A stretch of 64,000 nucleotides of DNA, taken from contig CP107926.1 of assembly GCA_036015235.1 (NCBI GenBank), forward strand, positions 4,545,501-4,609,500. Direction: 5' to 3'. The DNA is from Streptomyces sp. NBC_00433. Lineage in GTDB: Bacteria; Actinomycetota; Actinomycetes; Streptomycetales; Streptomycetaceae. A model generated the notes under the pieces. It did no database searches and was not told the DNA's origin. It saw only the letters and a list, made by a program, of their open reading frames with translations. This document shows positions 17,019 through 25,415 of the stretch, piece after piece. How positions within the stretch are numbered: the stretch's first letter is position 1; every line of letters starts with the position of its first letter. The position numbers were made by a program, and so were the translations under genes.

Positions 17019-18992
17019 TCAGGGCTCGGCGGTGGCATACCGCGTCCAGATCGCCCCCGGGTAGGTGCTGCCGGTCTTCTCCCGCGAACGGCTGCCGGTG
17101 GTGCCGGTCAGCGGCTCGACCTGCTGCGACGTCGGGTCGATACGGAAGAGGGCGACGGCCGTCGACACCTTCGGGGTGTAGCCGACGTACCAGGCCGAGG
17201 TGTTGCCGGGGGCTGTGCCCGCGGTGCCGGCCCGGTCGGGGGCGGTGGTCAGCGCCTCGGTCACGTCGGCGGCGACCGCGGGCGTGAAGGGGTGTGTGAC
17301 GGTGGGGGACCGGAGCGGGAGGCGCTGTCCGTCGCGGGTGATGCGCAGGACGGAGTAGGGGGCGGTGTGGGTGCCGTCCGCGGCGAAGGTGGCGTAGGCG
17401 CCGGCCATCCTGATCGGGCTCGGGGTGGCCGTGCCGAGCGAGAAGTCCGGGGTCTGGGAGCCGAATCCGCTGTCGGGCAGCAGCCCCGCGTCGACCGACG
17501 CCTGCCGCACCCGGTCCAGGCCGACGTCCATGCCGAGCTGCACGATCGGCCCGTTGACCGAGGACGCCACCGCCTGCCGCAGGGTGATCTGCCCGTAGGA
17601 GCGGTGCCCGTCGTTGGCCACCCGCACGATCTTGCCGTCCCGGCTCCAGTAGGGGCCCTCGGGGGTGTGGACGGCGGCCTTGTCGTCGCCGTCGTAGAGC
17701 GTGTCGGGTGTGACGGGCGTACGGGGGGCGTCGCGGGTGAGCAGCACACCGTCGCGCAGACCGGCCGCGTAGACCAGCGGGGCGAAGGCCGAACCCACGG
17801 GCACGATGCCGATGTTGGCGTCGTCGAAGCCCTGCTTGACGTAATCGGGGCCGCCGTAGAGGGCGAGGATGCGGCCGTCGGTGCCCACGGAGGCGGCGCC
17901 GACCCGCACCTCGCGGTCGGCGGCGCGCTGCGCCGGGCGCAGGGCGGCGAGTTGCCCGGTGACCGCGGTGGCCAGGGCGTCGACCCGGGGCCGCTCGAAG
18001 GTCGTGTAGACCTGGTAGCCGCCGCGGTCGAACTCCGCGTCGGAGATGCCGCTGTGCGCGGAGACGTACGCCCTCGCGGTGTCCACCAGGTAGCCGGTCT
18101 GGCCGCTGAGCCCCGCGGGCCGCGGCGGCGGCTTCGGCTCGGGGAAGACGGTGTAGGTGGCCCTTTCCGCGGGCGAGAGCCGGCCGATCTTCACCATCCG
18201 GTCCAGCACCCACTTCCAACGCGCCACCGCACGGCGGTGGTTGGCGGCACCGAGCGCCGGGTCGTAGAGCCCCGCGCCCTTGAGCAAGGTGGCGAGGAAG
18301 GCGCCCTCGCCGGCGTTCAACTGCGAGACGTCCTTGCCGTAGTAGGCCTTGGCGGCGCGCTGCACCCCGTAGGCGCCGCGCCCGAACCAGCTGGTGTTGA
18401 GGTAGCCGTCGAGTATCCGCTGCTTGCTCATCTTGCGGTCCAGCTTGACCGCGATGAACATCTCGGTGACCTTGCGCGACATGGTCTGGGTCTGGCTGAG
18501 GTAGACGTTCTTCACGTACTGCTGGGTGATCGTCGAGCCGCCCTGCGTCTCGCCGCCGGTCGCCATGTCGGTCACCGCGCGGGCGATGCCCTTGAGGGAG
18601 ATGCCGGAGTCGGAGTAGAAGGACGCGTTCTCGGCGGCGAGCACCGCCCACTGGACGTCCGTCGGGATGCGGTCCAGCGGCATCGACTGCCGGTCGACCG
18701 GCCCGACCCTGGCCATCTCGGTGCCGTCGGCCCAGTAGTAGACGTTGTCCTGCTGGGTGGCGAAGGCGTTGAGGTCGGACGGTATCCGGGTGCGCTGGTA
18801 GCCGTAGCCGATCAGCCCGACGAGCAGCAGCATCACCCAGCACAAGGTCAGCAGCGTCCGCCGCACCCATCGCCTCGGGCGCCGCCGCCTCCGGCGCCCA
18901 AGCTCCGGGATGCCCGGGGCCCGCCACGGCGCGACGACCCACGCGACCAGGCGTCGCCAACCGTCGCGCGGCGACGACCGCCACCACCCCAC
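17019..18992 (-). CDS. Class A penicillin-binding protein with degenerate transpeptidase
   Basis: The protein (about 657 residues) has a basic cytoplasmic tail (GRRRRRRPRRW), one membrane helix (LLTLCWVMLLLVGLIGYGY) and a GT51 glycosyltransferase domain. The GT51 motifs are ENASFY, GGSTITQQ, RKVTEMFIAVKLD and LDGYLNTSWFGRGAYG. This part should polymerise lipid II into glycan strands. The transpeptidase domain keeps SxN (SVNG) but the SxxK box reads GSAFAP and the KTG box, just before SAWYVGYTP, reads TAGT. Both catalytic lysines are therefore missing, and cross-linking activity is doubtful. The start is uncertain: GTG 18992 was chosen, but a GTG just before the membrane helix with GAGG upstream is possible. 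The 5' flank is filled with interspersed repeats. Confidence 0.85.
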   Translation of the reverse strand: MGWWRSSPRDGWRRLVAWVVAPWRAPGIPELGRRRRRRPRRWVRRTLLTLCWVMLLLVGLIGYGYQRTRIPSDLNAFATQQDNVYYWADGTEMARVGPVDRQSMPLDRIPTDVQWAVLAAENASFYSDSGISLKGIARAVTDMATGGETQGGSTITQQYVKNVYLSQTQTMSRKVTEMFIAVKLDRKMSKQRILDGYLNTSWFGRGAYGVQRAAKAYYGKDVSQLNAGEGAFLATLLKGAGLYDPALGAANHRRAVARWKWVLDRMVKIGRLSPAERATYTVFPEPKPPPRPAGLSGQTGYLVDTARAYVSAHSGISDAEFDRGGYQVYTTFERPRVDALATAVTGQLAALRPAQRAADREVRVGAASVGTDGRILALYGGPDYVKQGFDDANIGIVPVGSAFAPLVYAAGLRDGVLLTRDAPRTPVTPDTLYDGDDKAAVHTPEGPYWSRDGKIVRVANDGHRSYGQITLRQAVASSVNGPIVQLGMDVGLDRVRQASVDAGLLPDSGFGSQTPDFSLGTATPSPIRMAGAYATFAADGTHTAPYSVLRITRDGQRLPLRSPTVTHPFTPAVAADVTEALTTAPDRAGTAGTAPGNTSAWYVGYTPKVSTAVALFRIDPTSQQVEPLTGTTGSRSREKTGSTYPGAIWTRYATAEP

Positions 18993-19684
18993 TGGCGTGG
19001 AGCCGCGTCCGACCCGCGCCTCTCGCCGCGCGGCGCTGCTGCGTAGGTGGGTGCCACCCAGGGGCGCGGGGCTGCTTCTCATCTGCCGCTGGCGCCGCGG
19101 GGGCGCGACCGGTCGTCGGTGACCGTCGTGTGGCGACGGACCGCCACCACTCCAGGGGCGCGGGGCTGCGTCTGATCTGCGGCCGACGCCGCGTGGGCGC
19201 GACCAGCCCCCACCGGCGCGCGGGTCGTCACCGTCCGAAAGGGGCTGTTCGGTCTGTACCGGACCACCGGCGGGTGGAGGGCTGGTCGCGCCGTTCCCCG
19301 CGCCCCTGGGCGGCACCCCCTTGCCGAAGGGGAACCGCACAGGCACCGTGCCCCTGGTGGGCACCCACCTACGCAAGAGCGCCCCGCGGCGACGGCCGCG
19401 GATCAGACGCAGCCCCGCGCGCCTGAGGGGCATCGCCATACGCAGTAGTGCCCGGCGCAGAGCCGCGGCTCGGGTTGCTGCCTGCCGGCCAGGCACATCC
19501 TCACCCCCTGAGCGCTCCCGGCCAGGGCTTCGTGCCCGACCGCCGGGCCACCGTAGGAGCCGAAATACGGCGGGACGGGGATGGGAGTGCGACGGATCTG
19601 TAACAGCCGTGCTGGAAGGGGCAGTTGCGGTTCCGTGACAGTTCGGTCCTGGGACGGTCACCTGCGGATCGCAGGGTCGCCCCC
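18993..19684. other. 692-bp repeat-rich intergenic region
   Basis: The region between the divergent PBP and CE4-like genes holds one complete MITE-like element (19152-19309) and half copies. One half copy is in direct order near 19058-19108 and one inverted near 19396-19420 (GATCAGACGCAGCCCC). Open frames here are by-products of high GC. The last 150 bp before 19685 should hold the promoter of the CE4-like gene; GTAACAG and GTGACAG occur there. Confidence 0.6.
19152..19309. repeat. MITE-like interspersed element, copy A
   Basis: This 158-bp element is bounded by 14-bp terminal inverted repeats, CCAGGGGCGCGGGG (19152-19165) and CCCCGCGCCCCTGG (19296-19309). Inside are CTGATCTGCGG, GCGTGGGCGCG, ACCGGCGGGTGG and GGCTGGTCGCGCCGTT. 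A second copy of the same length lies at 40600-40758. It encodes no protein. The end sequence is a type commonly met between Streptomyces genes. Confidence 0.8.
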
Positions 19685-21004
19685 ATGAGCGCTGCCCGGA
19701 TACGACGCCTTCTGCCCCGCGGCGGCGACGGCCGCAACCGTCGCAGGACCGCCCTGCTCTGCGGTGTGCTGTGCACCGGCCTGCTCGGTACGGCCGCGGC
19801 CGTGGGCGTCGGGCACGGCGGCGGGGGCGGCGGCGCGGCGCCCCCGCAGGAGCGGGTGGCCCTGGCGCCGCGGCAGAAGGCGCCGCAGAAGAAGCGGGAG
19901 CAGGAGTCCCCCACCCCCGTGTGGGACGGCAAGGTGCGGGTGATCGGCGACGGCTCGACGTCCGACACCGGGCCGCAGCCGCACCAGCCGACCCCGCACA
20001 AGCTCGAACCGGGGGAGAAGCCGCCGCAGTTCGTGGTCTTCTCCTGGGACGGCGCCCTGGAGAACGACGACCACCTCTTCTCCCGCTTCCGCAAGCTCGC
20101 CGAGCAGAACGACGCCCATATGACGTTCTTCCTCAGCGGCATCTACCTGCTGCCGAACGGCAAGCGCAGCCTGTACAAGCCGCCGCGGCACTCCCCCGGC
20201 GCCTCCGCCATCGACTTCCCCACCGACGAGCACATCAAGTGGACGCTGTCGGAGCTGCGGCAGGCCTGGGAGGACGGCGACGAGATCGGCACCCACTTCA
20301 ACGGGCACTTCTGCGCGCCCGACCCGGGCGGCGGCGGGAACTGGAGCACCGCGGACTGGCAGAGCGAGATGTCGCAGGCCTACTCCTTCGTGGAGAACTG
20401 GAAGACCGACACCGGCTTCACCGACATCCCGCCGCTGCCCTTCGACTACTCCAAGGAGCTCGTCGGCGGCCGCGCCCCCTGCCTGGAGGGCCAGCAGAAC
20501 CTGCTCCCCGCGGAGAAGGCGAACGGCTGGCGCTACGACGCCAGTTCGCCGGGGGACTTCCAGATATGGCCGGCGAAGAAGGACGGGGTGTGGAATTTCC
20601 CGCTCCAGCTGATGCCGTACCCGCAGAAGGACTTCCAGGTGCTGTCGATGGACTTCAACTTCCTCTACAACCAGTCCGGCGGCGACGTCACCGAGGGCGA
20701 CCCGGCGCGCTACCCGGCCTGGGAGAGGCAGGCGCGGCAGGGCTACCTCAACGGTTTCGAGCGGGTCTACAACGGCAGCCGGGCGCCGCTCTTCATCGGC
20801 AACCACTTCGAGACCTGGAACGGCGGCATCTACATGCAGGCCGTCGAGGACGTCGTCAAGGACGTGTGCCACCGCAAGGGTGTCCGGTGCGTGTCCTTCA
20901 AGGAGCTGAGCGACTGGCTCGACGCCCAGGACCCGGCGGTCCTGGCGAAGCTGCGCACCCTGGACCCGGCCGAGTCGCCCGACTGGTCGGCCTTCCTCGA
21001 ATGA
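19685..21004 (+). CDS. Exported polysaccharide-deacetylase-like protein
   Basis: The 439-residue protein has a basic N-terminus and a hydrophobic segment (22-45) that may be a signal peptide or anchor. A charged linker and a NodB-like fold follow. The motifs are atypical: FVVFSWDGALEND supplies Asp122 but not the usual TFDD, while EIGTHFNGHF supplies the His204-x3-His208 pair. FDYSKELVGGRAPCL stands where the RxPxG motif is expected. It belongs to a Streptomyces CE4-like group without known substrate; cell-wall glycan is likely from the neighbours. ATG 19685 starts the signal sequence. It may be co-regulated with the two-component system 70 bp downstream. Confidence 0.75.
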   Translation: MSAARIRRLLPRGGDGRNRRRTALLCGVLCTGLLGTAAAVGVGHGGGGGGAAPPQERVALAPRQKAPQKKREQESPTPVWDGKVRVIGDGSTSDTGPQPHQPTPHKLEPGEKPPQFVVFSWDGALENDDHLFSRFRKLAEQNDAHMTFFLSGIYLLPNGKRSLYKPPRHSPGASAIDFPTDEHIKWTLSELRQAWEDGDEIGTHFNGHFCAPDPGGGGNWSTADWQSEMSQAYSFVENWKTDTGFTDIPPLPFDYSKELVGGRAPCLEGQQNLLPAEKANGWRYDASSPGDFQIWPAKKDGVWNFPLQLMPYPQKDFQVLSMDFNFLYNQSGGDVTEGDPARYPAWERQARQGYLNGFERVYNGSRAPLFIGNHFETWNGGIYMQAVEDVVKDVCHRKGVRCVSFKELSDWLDAQDPAVLAKLRTLDPAESPDWSAFLE

Positions 21005-21076
21005 CCCCTGACCGGGTTATGTGATCGTCCCGTAACAATACTCGGGGGTAATACCCAGGTTGCGGATACTGAGGTC

Positions 21077-21796
21077 ATGCCACGACTGCTGCTCATCGAG
21101 GACGACCGCGCTGTCCGCGAGGGCGTCGAGCTGGCGCTGCGCAGGCAGGGCCACGACGTCGCCGCGGTGGCCACCGGAGAGGACGGGATGGACCGGCTGC
21201 GGTCCTTCCGGCCGGACGTGGTGGTGCTCGACCTGATGCTGCCCGGGATGACCGGGCTGGAGGTGTGCCGGCGCATCCGGGCCGACAACCAGGTGCCGAT
21301 CATCATGGCGACCGCCAGGGGCGACGACATCGACATCGTCGTCGGCCTGGAGGCCGGCGCCGACGACTACGTCGTCAAGCCGGTGCAGGCCCGGGTGCTC
21401 GACGCCCGGATACGGGCGGTGCTGCGCCGGGTCGGCGGCGGCCCCGACGGCGGCGACGGGCTGCCGCAGCCCGAGACGCACGACGACCTCAGCATCGACC
21501 GGGCCGGCCTGACCGTGGCCCGGCAGGGCGTGCCGGTGCCGCTCGCGCCCTCGGAACTGCGGCTGCTGCTGATCCTGTCCGCCGCGCCCGGCCGGGTCTT
21601 CAGCCGGCAGCAGCTGCTCGAAGCGGTCTGGGAACACAGCTACCACGGCGACTCGCGGCTGGTGGACGCCTGCGTCAAACGGCTGCGGACCAAGCTGGGC
21701 GAGCCGCCGGGGCAGCCGCGCTTCATCCGCACGGTGCGCGGCTTCGGCTACCAGTTCAGCAGATTCCCCGACCCGGCGCGGCCGGCGTCCCGATGA
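21077..21796 (+). CDS. OmpR-family response regulator
   Basis: The 239-residue regulator has a receiver domain (1-115) with Asp9/Asp10, phospho-acceptor Asp52 (VVVLDLMLPG), TARG and KPVQ. An OmpR-type winged helix (about 140-230, RLVDACVKRLRTKLG, IRTVRGFGYQF) follows. It should bind DNA when phosphorylated by the kinase encoded next. The stop codon overlaps the kinase start as ATGA, so translation is coupled. The 70-bp upstream region contains GTAAC and GTAAT steps 16 bp apart, possible autoregulatory sites. The signal is unknown; neighbours point to envelope stress. Confidence 0.92.
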   Translation: MPRLLLIEDDRAVREGVELALRRQGHDVAAVATGEDGMDRLRSFRPDVVVLDLMLPGMTGLEVCRRIRADNQVPIIMATARGDDIDIVVGLEAGADDYVVKPVQARVLDARIRAVLRRVGGGPDGGDGLPQPETHDDLSIDRAGLTVARQGVPVPLAPSELRLLLILSAAPGRVFSRQQLLEAVWEHSYHGDSRLVDACVKRLRTKLGEPPGQPRFIRTVRGFGYQFSRFPDPARPASR

Positions 21797-23262
21797 GGCG
21801 GCGCGTGCCGCTGCCGCGCGGCGGGCTGCGGATGCGGCTGGTGGTGGCCTTCGCGCTGGTCGCCGTCGTCGCCACCGTGACCACCGGCGCGCTGACCTTC
21901 CGCGCCGCCCGCACCGACCTGCTCCAGCAGGGCCAGGACACGGTGATCACCCAGTTCAGGGACGGCGTCGACAGCGTGGCTCCCGGTACGGCCTTCCCGC
22001 CGACCCGTGCCGACCTGGCGGCCTTCGCGACCGAGGTGGCCCACACCCAGCGCACCGCCGACTGGCGGGTCATGGCCACCTACGGCGGCCTGAGCGCGAC
22101 CTCCCGCGCCGGCGACACCTTCGCCGAGCTGACCCCCGCGATGCGCGACTCGGTCGGCACCAGGGCCGCCACGGTCTTCCAGCGGGTGGCCACCGACCAC
22201 GGCCCCGCCCTGGTCGTCGGCATCCCGGTGCGCTTCGGCAGCACGCTGGGCGGCGGGGCGGCGGACTCCTCGGGCCTGGCGGTCTTCCTGACCGTCTCGC
22301 AGGACAGCGAGCAGGGCTATGTCGACGCGCTGGTCGCCGCGGTCGAGCGGGCGACCGTGCCGGCGCTGGTGGTGGCGGTGCTGCTGGCGCTGCTCGCCGC
22401 CCGCGGGGTGCTGCGGCCGGTGCGCGCGCTGCGCAGCGCGACCCGGCGGATCGCCGAGGGCCACCTGGAGACCCGGCTGGCCGTGCACGGCTCCGACGAG
22501 CTGGCCGGCCTCTCGCACACCTTCAACGACACCGCCGCCGCGCTGGAGGAGTCCGTCGCGGAGCTGCGCCGGATGGAGGCGCGGGCCCGGCGCTTCGCCG
22601 CCGACGTCTCGCACGAGCTGCGCACCCCGCTGGCCGCGATGTCGGCGGTCACCGACGTGCTGGACGAGGACGCGGCGCACCTCGACCCCGACACGGCCAC
22701 CGCGGTGCGGCTGATCAGCGAGGAGACCGTGAAGCTGGCCCGCCTCGTGGACGACCTGATGGAGATCTCCCGCTTCGACGCGGGCGCCGCCGCCCTGCAC
22801 CTGGACGAGGTGGACCTGGCGGAGTCCGTACGCCGCTCGCTGGCCTCCCGCGGCTGGCAGTACGCCGTCGGCACCCTGCTGCCGCCGCCCGACACCGCCC
22901 GCGGCCGGGTCGACCCGCGGCGGCTCGACGTGATCGTGGCCAACCTGGCGGGCAACGCGCTGCGGCACGGCGAGCAGCCGGTGCGGCTCGCGATGACCGT
23001 ACGCGAGCCGCGGGGCGAGCCGCCGACGGCCGTCATCGAGGTCATGGACAGCGGCCCCGGCATACCCGACGACGTGTTGCCGCACGTCTTCGACCGCTTC
23101 TACAAGTCGGACACCTCCCGCACCAGGACCGAGGGCAGCGGCCTGGGCCTGGCCATCACCGCGGAGAACGTCCACCTGCACGGCGGCACCATCACCGCCG
23201 CCAACCACCCCGGCGGCGGCGCCGTCTTCACCGTCGCCCTGCCGCTGCGGAGGGACGTGTGA
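21793..23262 (+). CDS. Sensor histidine kinase
   Basis: The 489-residue membrane kinase has TM1 (15-36), an extracytoplasmic sensor of about 150 residues, TM2 (188-208) and a HAMP linker. HisKA with His274 in FAADVSHELRTPL and an HATPase domain (N box NLAGNALRHG, G1 DSGPGIP, G2 GSGLGLAI) follow. It autophosphorylates and passes phosphate to the response regulator upstream. It overlaps both neighbours by four bases (ATGA at its start, GTGA at its end), forming a three-gene operon with the lipoprotein. Confidence 0.92.
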   Translation: MRRRVPLPRGGLRMRLVVAFALVAVVATVTTGALTFRAARTDLLQQGQDTVITQFRDGVDSVAPGTAFPPTRADLAAFATEVAHTQRTADWRVMATYGGLSATSRAGDTFAELTPAMRDSVGTRAATVFQRVATDHGPALVVGIPVRFGSTLGGGAADSSGLAVFLTVSQDSEQGYVDALVAAVERATVPALVVAVLLALLAARGVLRPVRALRSATRRIAEGHLETRLAVHGSDELAGLSHTFNDTAAALEESVAELRRMEARARRFAADVSHELRTPLAAMSAVTDVLDEDAAHLDPDTATAVRLISEETVKLARLVDDLMEISRFDAGAAALHLDEVDLAESVRRSLASRGWQYAVGTLLPPPDTARGRVDPRRLDVIVANLAGNALRHGEQPVRLAMTVREPRGEPPTAVIEVMDSGPGIPDDVLPHVFDRFYKSDTSRTRTEGSGLGLAITAENVHLHGGTITAANHPGGGAVFTVALPLRRDV

Positions 23263-23798
23263 AGGCCCGGGGCGCCGTCCTGGCGGCGGCCGGGCTGCTG
23301 CTCGGCGGGCTGCTCGGGGGCTGCGGCATCCCCACCACGGGTGTCGTCGAGGCCGGCGAGCCGGCCTCGGGGGTGCACCAGGACGTGGCCCTCTACTTCG
23401 TCAGCGCCAAGGACGGCGCGCTGTCCACCCTGCACCGCAGGGCGGACTCGCGGGTCGACGCGGCCCTGGTCGTCAGGATGCTGCTCGACGGCCTCGCCCC
23501 TTTCGAGCAGAAGGTCCTCGGCCTGACCACGGACCTGCCGCCCGCGACCGCGACCGTGCGCACGCACGGCGGCACCGTGACCGTGGACCTGTCGACCCTG
23601 GCGGAGAAGCTCGCCGGCCCGGCCGTCGACCAGCTCGTCTGCACGGTGCTCGCGGTGAACGCCGGTGCGGACGCCGGCGCGGTGACGGTCAGGGTCGGCG
23701 GCGTCCCGATGGCCGGGTCGGGCCGCGACGACCCGTGCGCCGTCGGCGAGGACCCCTGGCTGTCGGGCCGGCCGGAGGCGCCGGCCGCAGGGGGCTGA
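23259..23798 (+). CDS. GerMN-domain lipoprotein
   Basis: The 179-residue protein has a lipobox LGGC (around residue 27) and a GerMN-like domain (DVALYFVSAKDGALSTLHR; VVRMLLDGLAPFE; VTVDLSTLAEKLAGPA). GerMN domains occur in LpqB, the lipoprotein of the MtrAB system, and in spore GerM, where they probably bind other envelope proteins or glycans. Its GTG start overlaps the kinase stop, so it is likely an accessory sensor of this kinase. It is much shorter than LpqB and lacks the beta-propeller. Confidence 0.8.
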   Translation: MKARGAVLAAAGLLLGGLLGGCGIPTTGVVEAGEPASGVHQDVALYFVSAKDGALSTLHRRADSRVDAALVVRMLLDGLAPFEQKVLGLTTDLPPATATVRTHGGTVTVDLSTLAEKLAGPAVDQLVCTVLAVNAGADAGAVTVRVGGVPMAGSGRDDPCAVGEDPWLSGRPEAPAAGG

Positions 23799-23799
23799 G

Positions 23800-25206
23800 T
23801 CAGCGGCCGGTGAAGAGCGAGATCATCAGCGCCCGCTCCTCATCGGTGAAGGGCGGGTCCTCCTGCGCGGCCGGGTGCACCGGGTAGAGCACCGTCGCCA
23901 GGACGTCGGGGCGCAGCAGCGCGGCCTGCCCGGCCGACAGGCTCAGCACGTCGAGCAGCGCGCGGGCCGCGCCCCGGCGGTGGGTGGCGGCGAGCATCAG
24001 GCGGTCGGTGTAGCCGTTCATGACGGCGCCGAAGGGCCCGGGGCTGCGGCCCTCGGCCCCCGGGTAGCGCAGGTCCTGCGTGCCGGCCAGCGCCCAGGCC
24101 GCGTCGGCGGTGCGGGACGCGGCCCGCTGCACCCGCTTGGCCAGGCCGGGACCGGGATTGCGGGCGACCTGCTCGCGCAGCAGCAGCGCGTGCTGGGCGG
24201 CCACCGACATGCCGTGCCCGTAGAGGGGGTTGTAGGTGGCCAGCGCGTCGCCCAGCACGACCAGGCCCTCGGGCCAGACCCGCATCCGCTCGTAGCGGCG
24301 GCGCCGGTTGGCGGTGCTGTGCGAGACGGTCACCTCGGTCAGCGGGGTGGCCCGGGACAGCAGGTCGCCGATGACCGGGTGGCGCAGGCCGCGCGCGAAG
24401 GCCTCGAAGCCTGCGGTGTCCGCGGTGGGCTGGCCGCCCCGGGTGCCGGACAGCGTGACCAGCCAGCGGCTGTCCTCGACCGGCAGGATCGTGCCGTTCA
24501 GCCCCGGTACGGGCTGCCGCGGGTCGGCCTGCACGTTGACCGCGGGGAAGCCGTCCGTGCCGGGCGGTGCGTGGAAGAGCCGGCTGGCGTAGCCGAGGCC
24601 GGAGTCCACGACGTCCGTGCGGACCGGGGGCAGTCCGAGCCGGTCCAGCCAGCGCGGCATGGCCGAGGCCCGGCCGCTCGCGTCGACCACGAGGTCCGCC
24701 TCCAGCGTCTCCTCGCGCCTGGCGCCCCGCACCACGACGCCGGTGACGCGGGTGGAGGTGCCGCGCAGCCCCAGCGCGGCGTGTCTGGGCAGTGTGCGGA
24801 CCCGGGGCCTCCTGCCGGCCATGTCCCGGACGACCCAGTCCAGCAGGTCCCGGGTGCAGGCCAGGAAGTGCTGCTGCTCGGGGAAGCGGGTGATCCAGCC
24901 GCCCGAGGTCAGCACGACCAGGTCCTTCGGTACGGCGATGTGCCGGGCGCCGGCCTTGAGCAGCCGCTCGGTCGCGCCGGGCAGCAGCGCCTCGACCGCC
25001 CGCGCCCCGCCCGACCACAGCAGGTGCGCGTGCCGCGCCTGCGGTACGCCCTGGCGCGGCAGCGGGCCGTGCGGCATGTCGTGCCGTTCGACGACGGTCA
25101 CTTCCATCGTCTCGGCCAGTGCGCTGGCCGCGAGCATTCCGGTGAGGCTCCCGCCGATCACCAGCGCCCGTCCTCGGGGCGCACGCTGGCCCCGCTCCCC
25201 CGGCAT
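23800..25206 (-). CDS. FAD-dependent oxidoreductase (monooxygenase/halogenase-like)
   Basis: The 468-residue protein has an N-terminal Rossmann FAD motif (ALVIGGSLTGMLAASALAE, then VTVVERHDM). The second FAD region typical of aromatic hydroxylases and geranylgeranyl reductases also appears (LVVLGDALATYNPLYGHGMS, the GD box). It should oxidise or reduce an organic substrate using FAD and NAD(P)H; the substrate is unknown. The start is ATG 25206, with GGGAGGGCGG before it, rather than the far upstream codons. It converges with the GerMN lipoprotein, the stop codons being only a base apart, and is divergent from the aldo/keto reductase. Confidence 0.8.
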   Translation of the reverse strand: MPGERGQRAPRGRALVIGGSLTGMLAASALAETMEVTVVERHDMPHGPLPRQGVPQARHAHLLWSGGARAVEALLPGATERLLKAGARHIAVPKDLVVLTSGGWITRFPEQQHFLACTRDLLDWVVRDMAGRRPRVRTLPRHAALGLRGTSTRVTGVVVRGARREETLEADLVVDASGRASAMPRWLDRLGLPPVRTDVVDSGLGYASRLFHAPPGTDGFPAVNVQADPRQPVPGLNGTILPVEDSRWLVTLSGTRGGQPTADTAGFEAFARGLRHPVIGDLLSRATPLTEVTVSHSTANRRRRYERMRVWPEGLVVLGDALATYNPLYGHGMSVAAQHALLLREQVARNPGPGLAKRVQRAASRTADAAWALAGTQDLRYPGAEGRSPGPFGAVMNGYTDRLMLAATHRRGAARALLDVLSLSAGQAALLRPDVLATVLYPVHPAAQEDPPFTDEERALMISLFTGR

Positions 25207-25415
25207 CCGCCCTCCCGCGCATCTCGCCCGCCCCAACGTTCGCACCCCCCGCCACGCTGCGGCAAGCCCGGCCCCGCACTTGCCGCCGGCCGGGCGGGCG
25301 GAAGGGGGGTCTGCCACTCCCAGGAACGGCGGGGTACTGCCCCCCGGGCGACGGGCAGGCGATGGTGGAGGAGTCCGTGCGTGAGGCACCGCGAGGCACG
25401 AGGAAAGGCAGCACC

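Noticed and set aside
14005..18987. 1660-codon minus-strand frame spanning the esterase, deacetylase and amidase genes
   Set aside because: It is the shadow of several real genes on both strands; its sequence is low-complexity Arg/Ala/Gly and shows no domain.
19000..19470. Insertion sequence remnant
   Set aside because: No transposase motif is present; the structure is a short palindromic element with 14-bp ends, so it was called MITE-like.
21793..23798. MtrAB-LpqB operon
   Set aside because: The third gene has a lipobox and GerMN-like domain but is far too short for LpqB and lacks the propeller, so the name was not used.
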